Shown here: one piece after another, positions 1 to 8,595 of the stretch
Layout: the number at the start of each line of letters is the position of its first letter
How positions within the stretch are numbered: position 1 is the stretch's first letter
From: Isoetes taiwanensis
Taxonomy: Eukaryota; Streptophyta; Lycopodiopsida; Isoetales; Isoetaceae
Direction: 5' to 3'
DNA length: 64,000 bases
Assembly: GCA_021234155.1 (NCBI GenBank)
Contig: JAJEKV010000184.1
Span: forward strand, 434,001-498,000
Made by a program: the position numbers and the translations under genes
The notes under the pieces: generated by a model
Seen by the model: only the letters and a program-made list of their open reading frames with translations
Told to the model about the DNA's origin: nothing
Databases searched by the model: none

Positions 1-426
1 CCTTTAGGTTGCGGCCAAGCCGAGTCTTCTTGTCACATCTTTATTTGTCCTTGGCTGACCCCTTTCTGGACTTGGATAAGCACTCACATTGGTCCTTTTT
101 CTGTTACAGAGCAGGATCTATTTGACTTTCTTGCAAATGGTCCTCCTTTTGTGGATACCATTAGAACTCTAGTCTTGTGGACAGTTTGGAAACACAGAAA
201 CAATGTGGCTATTAATCATCATCCTCCAAATCTGAGTTTCCTTAAGACAACACTTCAATTAGAGTTGGCAGATGCAACTATGGCTCACAGATTGAGCAAG
301 AGGTCTAATTATGATAAAAGCTGGGATGGTCTAGGCTCCTTTCAAGGGTTCTATGCATTCTTTTCTTCCTATTTTAATAACCTCTCTGATGTTGATGGCA
401 GAGTACCTGGTCAAGAAACATCGTGA
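1..426 (+). mobile_element. LINE ORF2 3' end (zf-RVT-like tail), 5' end outside window
   Basis: The frame is open from the first base to the stop at 426. It begins with a Cys-Gly...Cys-His...Cys pattern (CGQAESSCHIFIC) like the zinc-binding domain that follows reverse transcriptase in plant L1-type LINEs. A downstream stretch, LVLWTVWKHRNNVAIN, matches the usual LW..WK.RN..VF block of that tail. No RT core is present because the window starts downstream of it. No polyA tail is seen directly after the stop, so the 3' end is unclear. The family assignment rests on motif layout only. Confidence 0.6.
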
Positions 427-754
427 AGGTGGCCATATGAGGGAGGTCCCGGAGGGCACGAAGCCTATGACTCACAAGGAAGTCTTGGAAGCTCTTCTAT
501 GGGTCAAGACTGAAACTATCATGATCCGAACACTGAAACGGGTTCTGATGGACGAGGATATCTGGCAGTTCAAGCAGAAGCTCAAACCATATTTTGAAGA
601 GAAACTTGGAATCTGCGAAGGGGTGAGAGAGTCGTGGATTCTTTACATTCTGGATTCCTCTGCATATGGGGCGGTTGAACTAGATAATCTGCTCTTCAAG
701 AACACAGATCATGCCTTCGCAATTATAACTCTTGACAGAGTTATTGATGAATGA
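353..754 (+). CDS. Unrecognised ORF, possible 3' terminal exon
   Basis: This 133-aa frame overlaps the LINE tail in another frame and continues about 330 bases past it. A possible splice acceptor (tgatggcag) lies near 401. The part after that acceptor is hydrophilic and helix-prone, with many Lys, Glu and Leu residues (for example KEVLEALLWVKTETIMIRTL and WQFKQKLKPYFEEKLG), and ends ...ITLDRVIDE. The composition is protein-like rather than random. I recognise no domain. It may be the last exon of a host gene whose upstream exons lie left of the window or were replaced by the LINE. Confidence 0.3.
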   Translation: MHSFLPILITSLMLMAEYLVKKHREGGHMREVPEGTKPMTHKEVLEALLWVKTETIMIRTLKRVLMDEDIWQFKQKLKPYFEEKLGICEGVRESWILYILDSSAYGAVELDNLLFKNTDHAFAIITLDRVIDE

Positions 755-1038
755 GGCATTAGCAAATAGTGCTTAACTGATCCATCTTTTCCAGTGTCTT
801 GCTTAAAACTATAACTGTGGTTATCTTGTTTTTAAATCCTTTAAACAGTGTTTTTATTTAGCTGTCCTCTGGAGAGTAAGGCCAAGTCTTGGCCTTTATA
901 ACAGAGTTTCACTCTGTTCCTTTTTGTATTACTATGTATTACATGTAATATAACATCACTGCCGTTTCTACACAAAAAAAAAAAAAAAAAACCAACCCCT
1001 GCATAAATGCCATTACATAAAGCCCACAAGATGTATCA
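755..1038. other. Non-coding stretch with homopolymer A run
   Basis: No gene is seen. The stretch contains an A run near 974-990 and AT-rich sequence consistent with a 3' UTR or an old polyA insertion scar. The short minus-strand ORF crossing it is driven by the T-rich complement of that run and is not supported. Confidence 0.4.
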
Positions 1039-1190
1039 TCTTTTTTTTTTTGAAGAACTGTGTCAGCAATATATTAAAAGAATGGTAATGTTACAAAGCA
1101 AGTGAGGAGGAAGGAGAACTGCCCCAAAGAGACAGTGATACCTCGACACTCCACAACAACTACAACTCTACTGCTGTACAACCGATGGTC
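1039..1190 (-). mobile_element. 5'-truncated LINE 3' end, copy 1
   Basis: A T run at 1041-1051 (polyA on the minus strand) is followed by gaagaactgtg, then about 130 bases nearly identical to 27463-27605, including the blocks caatatattaaaagaatgg and gaggaaggagaactgcccc. The second copy carries LINE coding remnants farther in, so this one is a short 5'-truncated insertion of the same LINE family, oriented minus. Similarity fades after about 1180. Confidence 0.75.
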
Positions 1191-1520
1191 CAAAGCAGCT
1201 CTAGCAATCACATATATATGCGACCTGCCAAAGCAATTTATATCAGCATAACATATATGAAAAAGGAGACAGGCAATAGGTTATAGCATCTTAATTACAA
1301 AATTAGCTCCTTACCTCTTCAAAATCTTCTCATCCACTTTAATATCTTCCAACGAATTGAACACTTGAAACCTTGCTGTAGTCAGGGATAGGTTCTGTAC
1401 GTACAGAATCATTTTTCTGGATGTACAAAGTCCAAAAATACGTATTTTTAGGTAAAAAACCGTATTTCCCATATTAATCCCTCGCCGGCCGGAAAACAAA
1501 GCTTGTGTACGTGAAACCTC
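1191..1520. other. No gene seen
   Basis: AT-rich sequence between the LINE scar and the palindromic array. A minus-strand ORF here is read partly through the array and has no recognisable domain. Confidence 0.4.
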
Positions 1521-1522
1521 AG

Positions 1523-1814
1523 TTTTGCTTACGCGAAACGTTTTTCGCGTAAGCGAATTACGCAAAAATTAAAAAAATAAATAAATAAATTTTCGCGTAA
1601 GCGAAATATCTGTTTCGCTTACGCGAAACTTTTTTCGCGTAAGCAAAACAGAGATTTCGCTTACGCGAAAAAAAAAAAGCGTAAGAGAAATAGCTGTTTC
1701 GCTTATGCGAAAATAGTTTCGCGTGAGCGAAACAGCTATTATGCTAATGCGAAAATTAAAAAAAAAAAAATTTTGAATTTTCGCGTAAGCAAAAGCTATT
1801 TCGCTTACGCGAAA
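1523..1814. repeat. Array of about 12 TTTCGC-N4-GCGAAA sites, 42-bp alternating unit
   Basis: Near-palindromic 16-bp sites occur in alternating orientation, TTTCGCTTACGCGAAA and TTTCGCGTAAGCGAAA. Starts are near 1523, 1543, 1591, 1613, 1633, 1655, 1675, 1697, 1717, 1739, 1779 and 1799. Steps are 20 or 22 bp, with two gaps of 40 and 48 where a site is missing or replaced by A/T-rich filler, so the repeat unit is about 42 bp and the sites sit close to two helical turns apart. Several copies carry single substitutions, mostly outside the GCG cores. The array lies immediately downstream of the broken end of the Ulp1-like gene. Confidence 0.85.
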
Positions 1815-1844
1815 AATTCGGAAGAAAAAAAGAAGAAAAGAATT

Positions 1845-2075
1845 AAATTTCAGCAGATGTATGAGAATAGCAAGGGTATGATGGTCTGCATTCAGCATGG
1901 GAATCATAATCGATTGGCATTTGGCCCATGCTATTCCCTGAAGACCCTGCTTGACAACGGTACCACACCTATCACCACTTTCGCCCATACCAACACCTGA
2001 ATCTTTCTTCCACACATGAGTCCTAAATTCAATGTAGCTCTCTGGAGGAAAGAACCAGATGAGATCTCTTTTATC
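1845..2075 (-). pseudogene. Exon with Ulp1-like IPML-x3-HHTLAI block
   Basis: Minus-strand frame containing WFFPPESYIEFRTHVWKK and then WAKCQSIMIPMLNADHHTLA. The second block matches the Ulp1/C48 pattern ..IfIPvn...HWtLavi.., which carries the catalytic histidine; here the usual HW is HH. It ends at HLLKF before the palindromic array. The catalytic Asp and Cys segments are not found. Assignment to C48 is by this single motif, so it is moderate at best. Confidence 0.45.
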
Positions 2076-2167
2076 TTTTTTTCAGATACATTTGTAAGTA
2101 CCTATGACAATGCATAAACAAAAATGTTAATTAGATAACTAGAGAAATTACTAAACTAGTTATCTAT

Positions 2168-2405
2168 CTTACCTGCAATATAACATGACAGTTGATGCAC
2201 TTCAGATTGCCCATGTCCTCAACATCACAAAGATTAAGAGCAAACCTTGGTAAAGGCAGAGAGCCTTCAAAAACTGGAACTTTCTTCAAGATCCTCATTC
2301 TCTTGAGGAGTTCTTCTCGATGGCTGCTAACAGTCATTTCCTGCACTTGAGAAGTCTGTTCCACAACAAGCTTTCTTTTGCCAATGGTTTGGCCTTCTGG
2401 TCATT
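2168..2405 (-). pseudogene. Exon of the Ulp1-like gene, GT donor at its end
   Basis: The frame carries GKRKLVVEQTSQVQEM and ends CINCHVILQ directly before a gtaaga donor on the minus strand, so it looks like a genuine internal exon. The region is rich in Arg, Lys and Glu. No domain recognised. It precedes the protease-like exon by about 90 bases, a short plant-type intron. Confidence 0.4.
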
Positions 2406-2574
2406 ATGCATACCTTGTATTATATTTTGTACTTATTGGTCTATTTCCCATTCCATTTCTGAGTTATTCAGCTGTGTGTCATCATCCTGGTTTAAGGGTT
2501 GCATACCTGAAATAAATTTAAAATAAGCATCATAAATTGAAATTACAAGAATAATTTGATGTTCTTACTCGATG

Positions 2575-2765
2575 AAGATACACCTTCATTATTCTTTGAA
2601 TTGAACAATTACTGCTTGATTCGTGCAATCTCATCCTCCATTGCTGGAATAGGAGCAAAGGTGGAAGGATCATTAATAGTAGCAATTCCCCTATCTGTGA
2701 CTTTATCTTCATCTTCATGATCATTCACATTAGTGAAATCTAGCTTGATAGTAACTGACTCAATA
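2575..2765 (-). pseudogene. Acidic linker exon candidate
   Basis: A minus-strand frame reads VTIKLDFTNVNDHEDEDKVT followed by a Pro-rich segment and EDEIARIKQ before a stop. It is acidic and protein-like and lies in order between the coiled-coil exon and the exon ending at the GT donor. Too short for domain recognition. Confidence 0.3.
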
Positions 2766-2989
2766 ACTAAAAGAAGAAATATCATGAGGATCTAAAAACC
2801 CATGCATAAAGGCAAGTTTTATTTACCAGCATCTTGAGTAATCTTGGGTTGTTCTTTGCTTCTTGACACTATGAGAATCTGAACACAAACATAATATGTC
2901 AGGACAATATATTACATCATGGAAGCAGATATATACATAACTATACATTTCAAACACGTTCCAATTCCTCAATGCCAAAACAAAAGAAA

Positions 2990-3255
2990 AGAATGACAAT
3001 TGGTAATTCCATGTACACAAATGTATATAACTATACATTTGTACAAATTTGTATAAATGTACATAACTATACAGACATGACACAAAAAATTTCCTGCACT
3101 CTAACCCATGAAAATGTACATTCAAAGTAGACTCCAATCCCCCCCAAAAAAAAGTCAATTGATAATTCTATGCAGACAAGTGTACAGAAATATGTAGATA
3201 TGGTTATGAACTCTTATACATAACTTTTCTTGCATTCTAACCCATGAAGATTTAT
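2990..3255. repeat. Degenerate tandem duplication in an intron
   Basis: Two imperfect units of about 135 bases both run from a caattgrtaattc start, through repeated tgtacataactatac-like words, to a shared gca(c/t)tctaacccatgaa end (near 3095-3115 and 3232-3250). It lies between exon-like blocks of the minus-strand gene. Confidence 0.5.
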
Positions 3256-3644
3256 CACTACTTATATGTACACTACAAGTGCAAACACGCCATTTTAGTT
3301 CATATACAGTATTCAATACAAATAAAATGCATGCACCATATCAAGCAAATATCAGCCATGTAAATGTAGTCTACATTTGAACTAACATGCACTAAACTAT
3401 AGAATTTTTATTAAGCTACAATTTCTTATTGCAAAATACATACCTGAAGTTTCAAAGCCCAGTACAGCTGAGAACTTAGCATCCCAAAGACAACCACCAA
3501 TACATTTTATGCCACTCGAAACACAAACATAGTAAGACAAACATAGCAAGTGGTAAGTATGTAAACATAGAGCAAGGATTATTGGATCAGTGAACTGAAT
3601 CTATGTCCAAAAGACAAGCAACTAGTAAAAGTTGTTGTTTTGCA

Positions 3645-4245
3645 TTCACCACGTGACATCTTATGAGATGGAAATGGCTGCAAATTAAAAGCTGAACAAG
3701 ATTCCATGAACTTGAGAAGCCCATCAATTCTACTACTGCAGCTTTCTTCAGCAATTATATCTTTCTTTTTCTCTGCATATTGACCAACAAGCTCAGTCAA
3801 TTTAGTCTTTGCATTCTTTATAGGTTCCTTAAGCTTGTTAAGTTGCTCTTGTTTCCTGGACTTGTCCCTCAAAGCATCGTCTATCTTTGATCTTAAGGTA
3901 GATACATCTACCTTTTCACCATTATCTGCCCGAGAAACCATTTCAGAGGCCTCTTTCAATTCACCCTCTATGAATACTAGATCCTCCTCATGTGCTTCCT
4001 TTCTTTCTTCAAGTTTTAGTATTTGTTCTTCCACCTCCCTCTTTTGAATAATCAAACTATCCACTATTGTAATGAGCTGATCTAATGATTTACAACTGTC
4101 CTTCAGGACATCTTGGACTGTTTTTATCTCTTCATTGGAATAGCAAGCTGGCTGCTTCACACCATTATAACTCGTACATATTCTAAACGAGGTACACTCT
4201 GGACTACCACAGTCGTCGGATCTGTCAATCCGACGGCCCAGACTT
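3645..4245 (-). pseudogene. Coiled-coil exon of the Ulp1-like gene
   Basis: The open minus-strand frame begins after an in-frame stop near 4247 and passes a Cys-bearing segment (DDCGSPECTSFRICTSYN). It then runs through about 130 residues of strong heptad-like coiled coil rich in Lys, Glu and Leu, such as QKREVEEQILKLEERKEAHE and KSRKQEQLNKLKEPIKNAKT. The block ends near SHKMSRGE, after which the frame becomes non-protein-like. Coiled coils are a structural, not a functional, clue; no specific family is recognised. Confidence 0.4.
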
Positions 4246-4289
4246 TATGTTAAAGCCTCTGGACACCTCTCGTTTCGATTATGCTCAAT

Positions 4290-4478
4290 TATGATTGGGG
4301 ACGCCTATGATTTTAAGATGTCAAATACGAGTTTGCCTAAGGTTTTGATGGTATATCGAGTTTCGATACGGTTTCGCTTAAGCTTTTGAATATGAAATAC
4401 GAAGATTCGAACCTCTACCAAAATAACTCAATATCCTAATAAGACTACTTTAACCAATCTAACCAGTGAGCTAATGTG
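4290..4478 (-). mobile_element. tRNA-derived SINE head (A and B boxes)
   Basis: On the minus strand a Pol III A box (TTAGCTCACTGG, near 4465-4476) is followed by a B box (GGTTCGAATC, near 4404-4413), the internal promoter layout of tRNAs. No cloverleaf can be formed from the intervening sequence, and the following bases are unrelated to tRNA, so a SINE head is more likely than a gene. It lies between two exon-like blocks of the minus-strand gene. The 3' boundary is a guess. Confidence 0.5.
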
Positions 4479-4651
4479 TCTATTTTTTATCTTAAATCTA
4501 TGTTTTTTTTTTTATAATAACCCATTGAATTGTTTTAAATTATATCTATATCAAATCCCCCTGGAACCCCCTGTTATTTTGCTACATATTGAAGCAACAA
4601 TGTCTTCTGTCAAGGAGGAATCCTTGTGTCCTGATTTGGATAGATCCTTAG

Positions 4652-5176
4652 CTAAAACCTTGAAGCTGATCCAATTAATCTGTATTTCATGTAAACCCAA
4701 GGCAAAAGCTCAGGCAGAGTAATCTGGTACATGCCAATTTGTGACCTCGCTCTTCCCAAAAACCATCTCGTACGTATCATAAAAGGTCTTGTTCCAAGAG
4801 GCTTCACAAAATGTTCTTTAAATCCACATTTGTTTTTTGGTCCCCACTCTAATTCCATCAATTCTTTCAAATCCTTAAAAGTGTATTCTGCATCATTGCC
4901 TCCGACATATTGGGCCTCCACAAATTTAGGTTCTTCTGCTAGCAGGCGCCTCTTAGAACTTGGAATGATCTCAGTTGTTGACTTCCTCTTGTTTTTGTCA
5001 TCAAAAGTCAAATTGAAAGGTTGTTGAGGTGAAATAGGCATACCAATTTCTGCACACAACCTGGGTGAACATCTTTCTGTGGCAACTAGCTTCAACATTG
5101 CAAGATTGCCTGAGGGAATTGGATAGAAAGAAAAATTGGGTAGCAAGAACGCTCTCTTCGAGCTCAAGCGTGGCAA
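4652..5176 (-). pseudogene. N-terminal exon candidate of the Ulp1-like gene
   Basis: A 174-aa frame on the minus strand, basic and Pro-rich at first, then with KSTTEIIPSSKRRLL and an aromatic segment (LEWGPKNKCGFKEHF). The protein-like part ends near LPELLPW; the rest is probably read-through. No domain is recognised. The next protein-like block on the same strand is the coiled coil about 400 bases away, with the SINE head between them. Confidence 0.3.
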
Positions 5177-5289
5177 GAAGGAACTCCAAAATATAAAAAA
5201 AAAAAATCTAATTTGGAATAATAATAATTACCTCATATCATAATGCCTATATAATAATTCCCTAAATAATAATTGCCTAAAAATTAGGT

Positions 5290-5750
5290 ACAGTGTGCAA
5301 AATTTATGTACAATGTATCCCCATTTTTTTATATATCCTATCTTGCTTTTACCCGCTACTCCATCCTCGCTTGCCTTCATCCCAACCCCGCATTTCCGTT
5401 AGCCCCTTCCCCTTCTTTTTGGTCTTGAATATCATATGGCATACCTACGTATGGAAATTTTTTTGCATAAAAGTTATGGTATACAATGTAAAGGCGAAAT
5501 CTTTTTTTTTTTAATGTTATACTTTGCATCTAAAATTACAAATCGAAATTGTTGAAGTATCGGATATTTTATTTTAAGCATGGGACAGACCTGAGCTTAG
5601 ATGGATGCGGCTAGGGTTTGGTGCGTTTTTGGGCTAGGGTAGATTGCCGCCTGTGATGGTAATATAGGTATGTATTCTTTGTCGTAAACGACGTACACAA
5701 ACTTAGGAAGGCATTTGGTTGCCTATGATTTATGGATATGGATATGGAGT
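5290..5750. other. No gene seen
   Basis: T-rich sequence with short chance ORFs only. The ORF at 5293-5514 is hydrophobic because of T runs and has no recognisable family. Confidence 0.35.
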
Positions 5751-5753
5751 TCA

Positions 5754-6174
5754 AGTTCAGAGCAGGAAAAAACAAAGATTATTACTGTTGATGACATTGG
5801 GAAGTCTGTTGCCAATGTTTCTGCAGGAAATTTTGATGTTTCTATGTCTGATAGCGATGATTTTACCAATGAAATGCTGGAAGAACTTATGGAAACTACT
5901 CCAAATTTGCGACACTATTTTCCGAGCAAAAGTGTGCAACTGAACAATTTTGGTAAGTTTTGAAATTTGAGTAGTTTATTTTGGTTTCCATTTATTTGTA
6001 TTGTTTATTTGAGTTTATTCCTGTTTTTTATTTGTGTTGTTTATTCGTGTTGTTTATTTGTTTATTTGATTTATTCGTGCAGGTGGTCAGAGTTTCGTTG
6101 GAGCAACGTTTAATAATTGTACGTTTGTCTTGCCAGATTCTAGTGCCCGCATTCCTCTTCTTGATAAAACAAAT
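5754..6174 (+). pseudogene. Two-exon gene fragment of unknown function
   Basis: Exon 1 (about 5754-5951) reads KTKIITVDDIGKSVANVSAG, then an acidic segment and PNLRHYFPSKSVQLNNF, and ends at a gtaagt donor. Exon 2 starts after tattcgtgcag near 6083 and reads GGQSFVGATFNNCTFVLPDS, then ends at another donor (aatgtgagt). The intron is about 130 bases with canonical GT-AG borders, and the frame joins cleanly. No start codon is evident upstream and no third exon is found downstream, so it is a fragment. The G.SF..ATFNNCTF block is protein-like, but I cannot name a family. Confidence 0.4.
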
Positions 6175-6460
6175 GTGAGTTGAGTTGCTTTCTGGAGATA
6201 TGACTGAGTTTCAGGTTTCTGGAGATATGACTGAGTTTCTGGAGTTATGACTGAGTTTGAGGTTTCAATGTGAAAATATAGTCTAAAGATATGACTGAGC
6301 TTGAGGTTTTAATGTGAAAATACAGTCTGAAAATACACTGTAATGTTTTCAATGTAATGGTACATGTTTTCAATGGTAATGGAAAAGATACAATGGTAAT
6401 GTTTTCAATGCAATGCAAAAAATACACTGTTTTCAATGCACTGGAAAAAATATAATGTTT
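6175..6460. repeat. Degenerate short tandem repeats (gatatgactgagttt / caatggtaatg)
   Basis: Three to four copies of a word like tctggagatatgactgagttt (6190-6305) grade into words around ttttcaatgyaatg(g/c) and aaaaatacactg (6320-6455). The repeats are imperfect and non-coding, and directly follow the second exon of the fragment above. Confidence 0.6.
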
Positions 6461-6699
6461 ATGGGTTAGCGGTGCTCTGGTGGCGCCGCTTAGGAAACTA
6501 GTAACCAAGGTTACCAAAAAAAACTTGCATCAAAATTACAAGTGGTCCTAGTGGTTTATGCTCGTAAATAAAGGTGCTCGTAAATAAAGGGCTGTGAAAT
6601 TTGTTAGGGTTGTAAAACTTATTAGGGCTATAAAATTTGCTACGAACTTTCATATGGACTGCAGAAACACAATCCGGAGTGTGGGAGCACAGTCCAACC

Positions 6700-6850
6700 T
6701 GCTTGCACAACCCTTGCGTGCTTTGATTTACCGAAAAATAAGCTTTACCACTCGAAGAAGCTATGCTTCGAGTTTTTCTCTATGCTTTGAGTTTACCGCC
6801 CTAGAGAAGCTTGCTTTACCGCCCTGAAAGCTATGCTATGAGTTTTTCCC
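6700..6850. repeat. Imperfect repeats of gaagctatgctt(c/t)gag and tttaccgccct
   Basis: The words ctttaccac/gccct, agctatgcttcgagtttt and agctatgctatgagtttt recur several times. Non-coding simple duplication; no gene is seen from here to about 7460. Confidence 0.45.
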
Positions 6851-7467
6851 ACGAATTAGCGCTTGATGTAGAATCATTCTTAGGTTCATCCAAGCATTCA
6901 TGATGCCTAAGTTGAGGTAGATGCTAAGCCGACTTAGATGGTGGAAAAGATTTCGAAGAGATGTTGTGAGGTTCCAGAGATGTTCAAAGGCAGATGAACG
7001 TTTCTGATTGTAGAAACTTTTCTTTCTTTCAATGCAATGGTTTGTGGCTCTATATTGGACATTCTCATTCATATTTTTATACTTATATACATATGCAGGG
7101 GAGCGCTCTATTATACGTGTTGTGAGGTGTATATTTATCGACCTTATCTGGCATATTTTTAGGAATATCCAGGTTCATCTAGATGATCATACTACAACCC
7201 TCATACTCATCTAATATTCCATGGCATATGCCAAATCCACAAATTAGGGCTGTTCATCCAAAAATAAGATGGGGTCAAACCCCATTTTCCACATCAGCCA
7301 ATGCTTGTCAAAACCATATTATAAGTCAAAGTACACTATACAATACACATGAGAATGAGAACATGAATAATACTGCTGAGAACTAGACGGATCAACCACA
7401 ATAAACATAAACAGGCTTTGCAGGCATAAACTCTAAACCCCTGCCAAATCTGAAAGCAACATTGTAT

Positions 7468-7562
7468 AGGGGTAACCGATTTGGGACCCCTTTCTGTTCT
7501 TGGCAGGGCAATTTCGCGCCCTTGCCAAGAACAGAAAGGGGGACCAGATCGGTTACCCCTAC
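7468..7562. repeat. Long hairpin with about 41-bp arms
   Basis: The left arm (7468-7508) and right arm (7520-7560) are reverse complements apart from a few mismatches. They share ggggtaaccgat, ccctttctgttcttggca and aggg, around an 11-base loop containing atttcgcg. Similar attgta sequence continues just outside both arms. This is a foldback or MITE-like structure, or an inverted-repeat small RNA precursor. Confidence 0.8.
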
Positions 7563-8595
7563 AATATCATAATCGGGGAGCTGCATGATCTCAGTATTTC
7601 TGTCTGATCTCTAACCTGCGCAGGCGGTGATGCAGAATCTAAGAATACAACTGCAATTCCCTGTTCTTGGCTGAGTCGACGTGGGCGCATCAGAATGCAC
7701 CACCGGAATGGAATGCGACCCGATTATGATATTGTGCTGTGCCATGCACTTCAGAAGCACACGCTCGTGCTTGCTTTGCTCTATAGTTCAAGCCGGAATA
7801 AAGTAATACAAATCCAAAACCGCTATATTCACATGTGAAAATCGGGATTTGAATCCCACTGAGATGAATCGGTACCACAACGCCATACATGAACAACAAC
7901 AGTTGAATCAGGCCCAGCTTAAGAACACGAAGCTTAGAATCCAGGAAAAACCAACCTCTTAAAATAACAAACACATACAGAAAAGCCTCCGGAAATCCTT
8001 CTTCAGATATCTTCCAACAGACTCCATCTTAAAACTTCAAATTATTATTTGGTCACAAGAAAATCCAGAGTAGCCATAGCTATTCTTCAATAGGGTATGT
8101 TGGATTGGTGCGAAGCCCTTCTTCCATCCAACTCCGCTCTGAATCTCTGCACACAAAGCACACAAAAGGAAAAAGGAGTGGCACTATAGAGAAAGGCCCT
8201 TGCAAAAATCGGCTCCTCACTTCGCTCTCTGGCTTCCTCTTGGACCCCACCGCCATGGCCATGCCGCACTGTCTTGCGCCCTAAATAGAAACCCCTGTCT
8301 TTTTGAACTAAACTTTAAAACAAACAAATCACAACACATTGGAAAACCCAAAACTATATATCTGACATCAGCATTATACGGTTTTGGCATACTTATACTT
8401 GCCAAAACCATAAAAAACCTTACTATAAGATAATGGAAATTTGATCCACTATGGTTCCAACAATGGATACACACAAGTATTTATTGAAAAGAATCGTCTA
8501 CAAAAAAAGGTACCGAATTGAGTACAGTTGAACGAGCAGAGGGGATTTAACTTATTACAGTCATTTGCAAAGTGGAGCACTAGCTAAGAAGTTTG

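Larger units (their letters stand above)
1845..5180 (-). pseudogene. Multi-exon gene remnant with Ulp1 (C48) protease-like 3' part
   Basis: Several protein-like blocks on the minus strand appear to form one gene read from about 5180 down to 1845, separated by introns with some GT-AG borders. The order is: a basic N-terminal block, a long coiled coil, an acidic linker, a linker exon ending at a GT donor, and a final exon resembling an Ulp1/SUMO-protease core. Ulp1-type proteases cleave SUMO from targets, and plant transposons often capture such genes. The C-terminal part with the catalytic Asp and Cys is missing: sequence homology stops where the TTTCGC array begins. Whether all blocks were once a single transcript is inferred from order and strand only. 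Confidence 0.4.

Noticed and set aside
8080-8270. Minus-strand frame starting MAMAVGSKRKPESEVRS, possible first exon
   Set aside because: No partner exon, no convincing donor, and an overlapping frame of equal length; not enough to call a gene.
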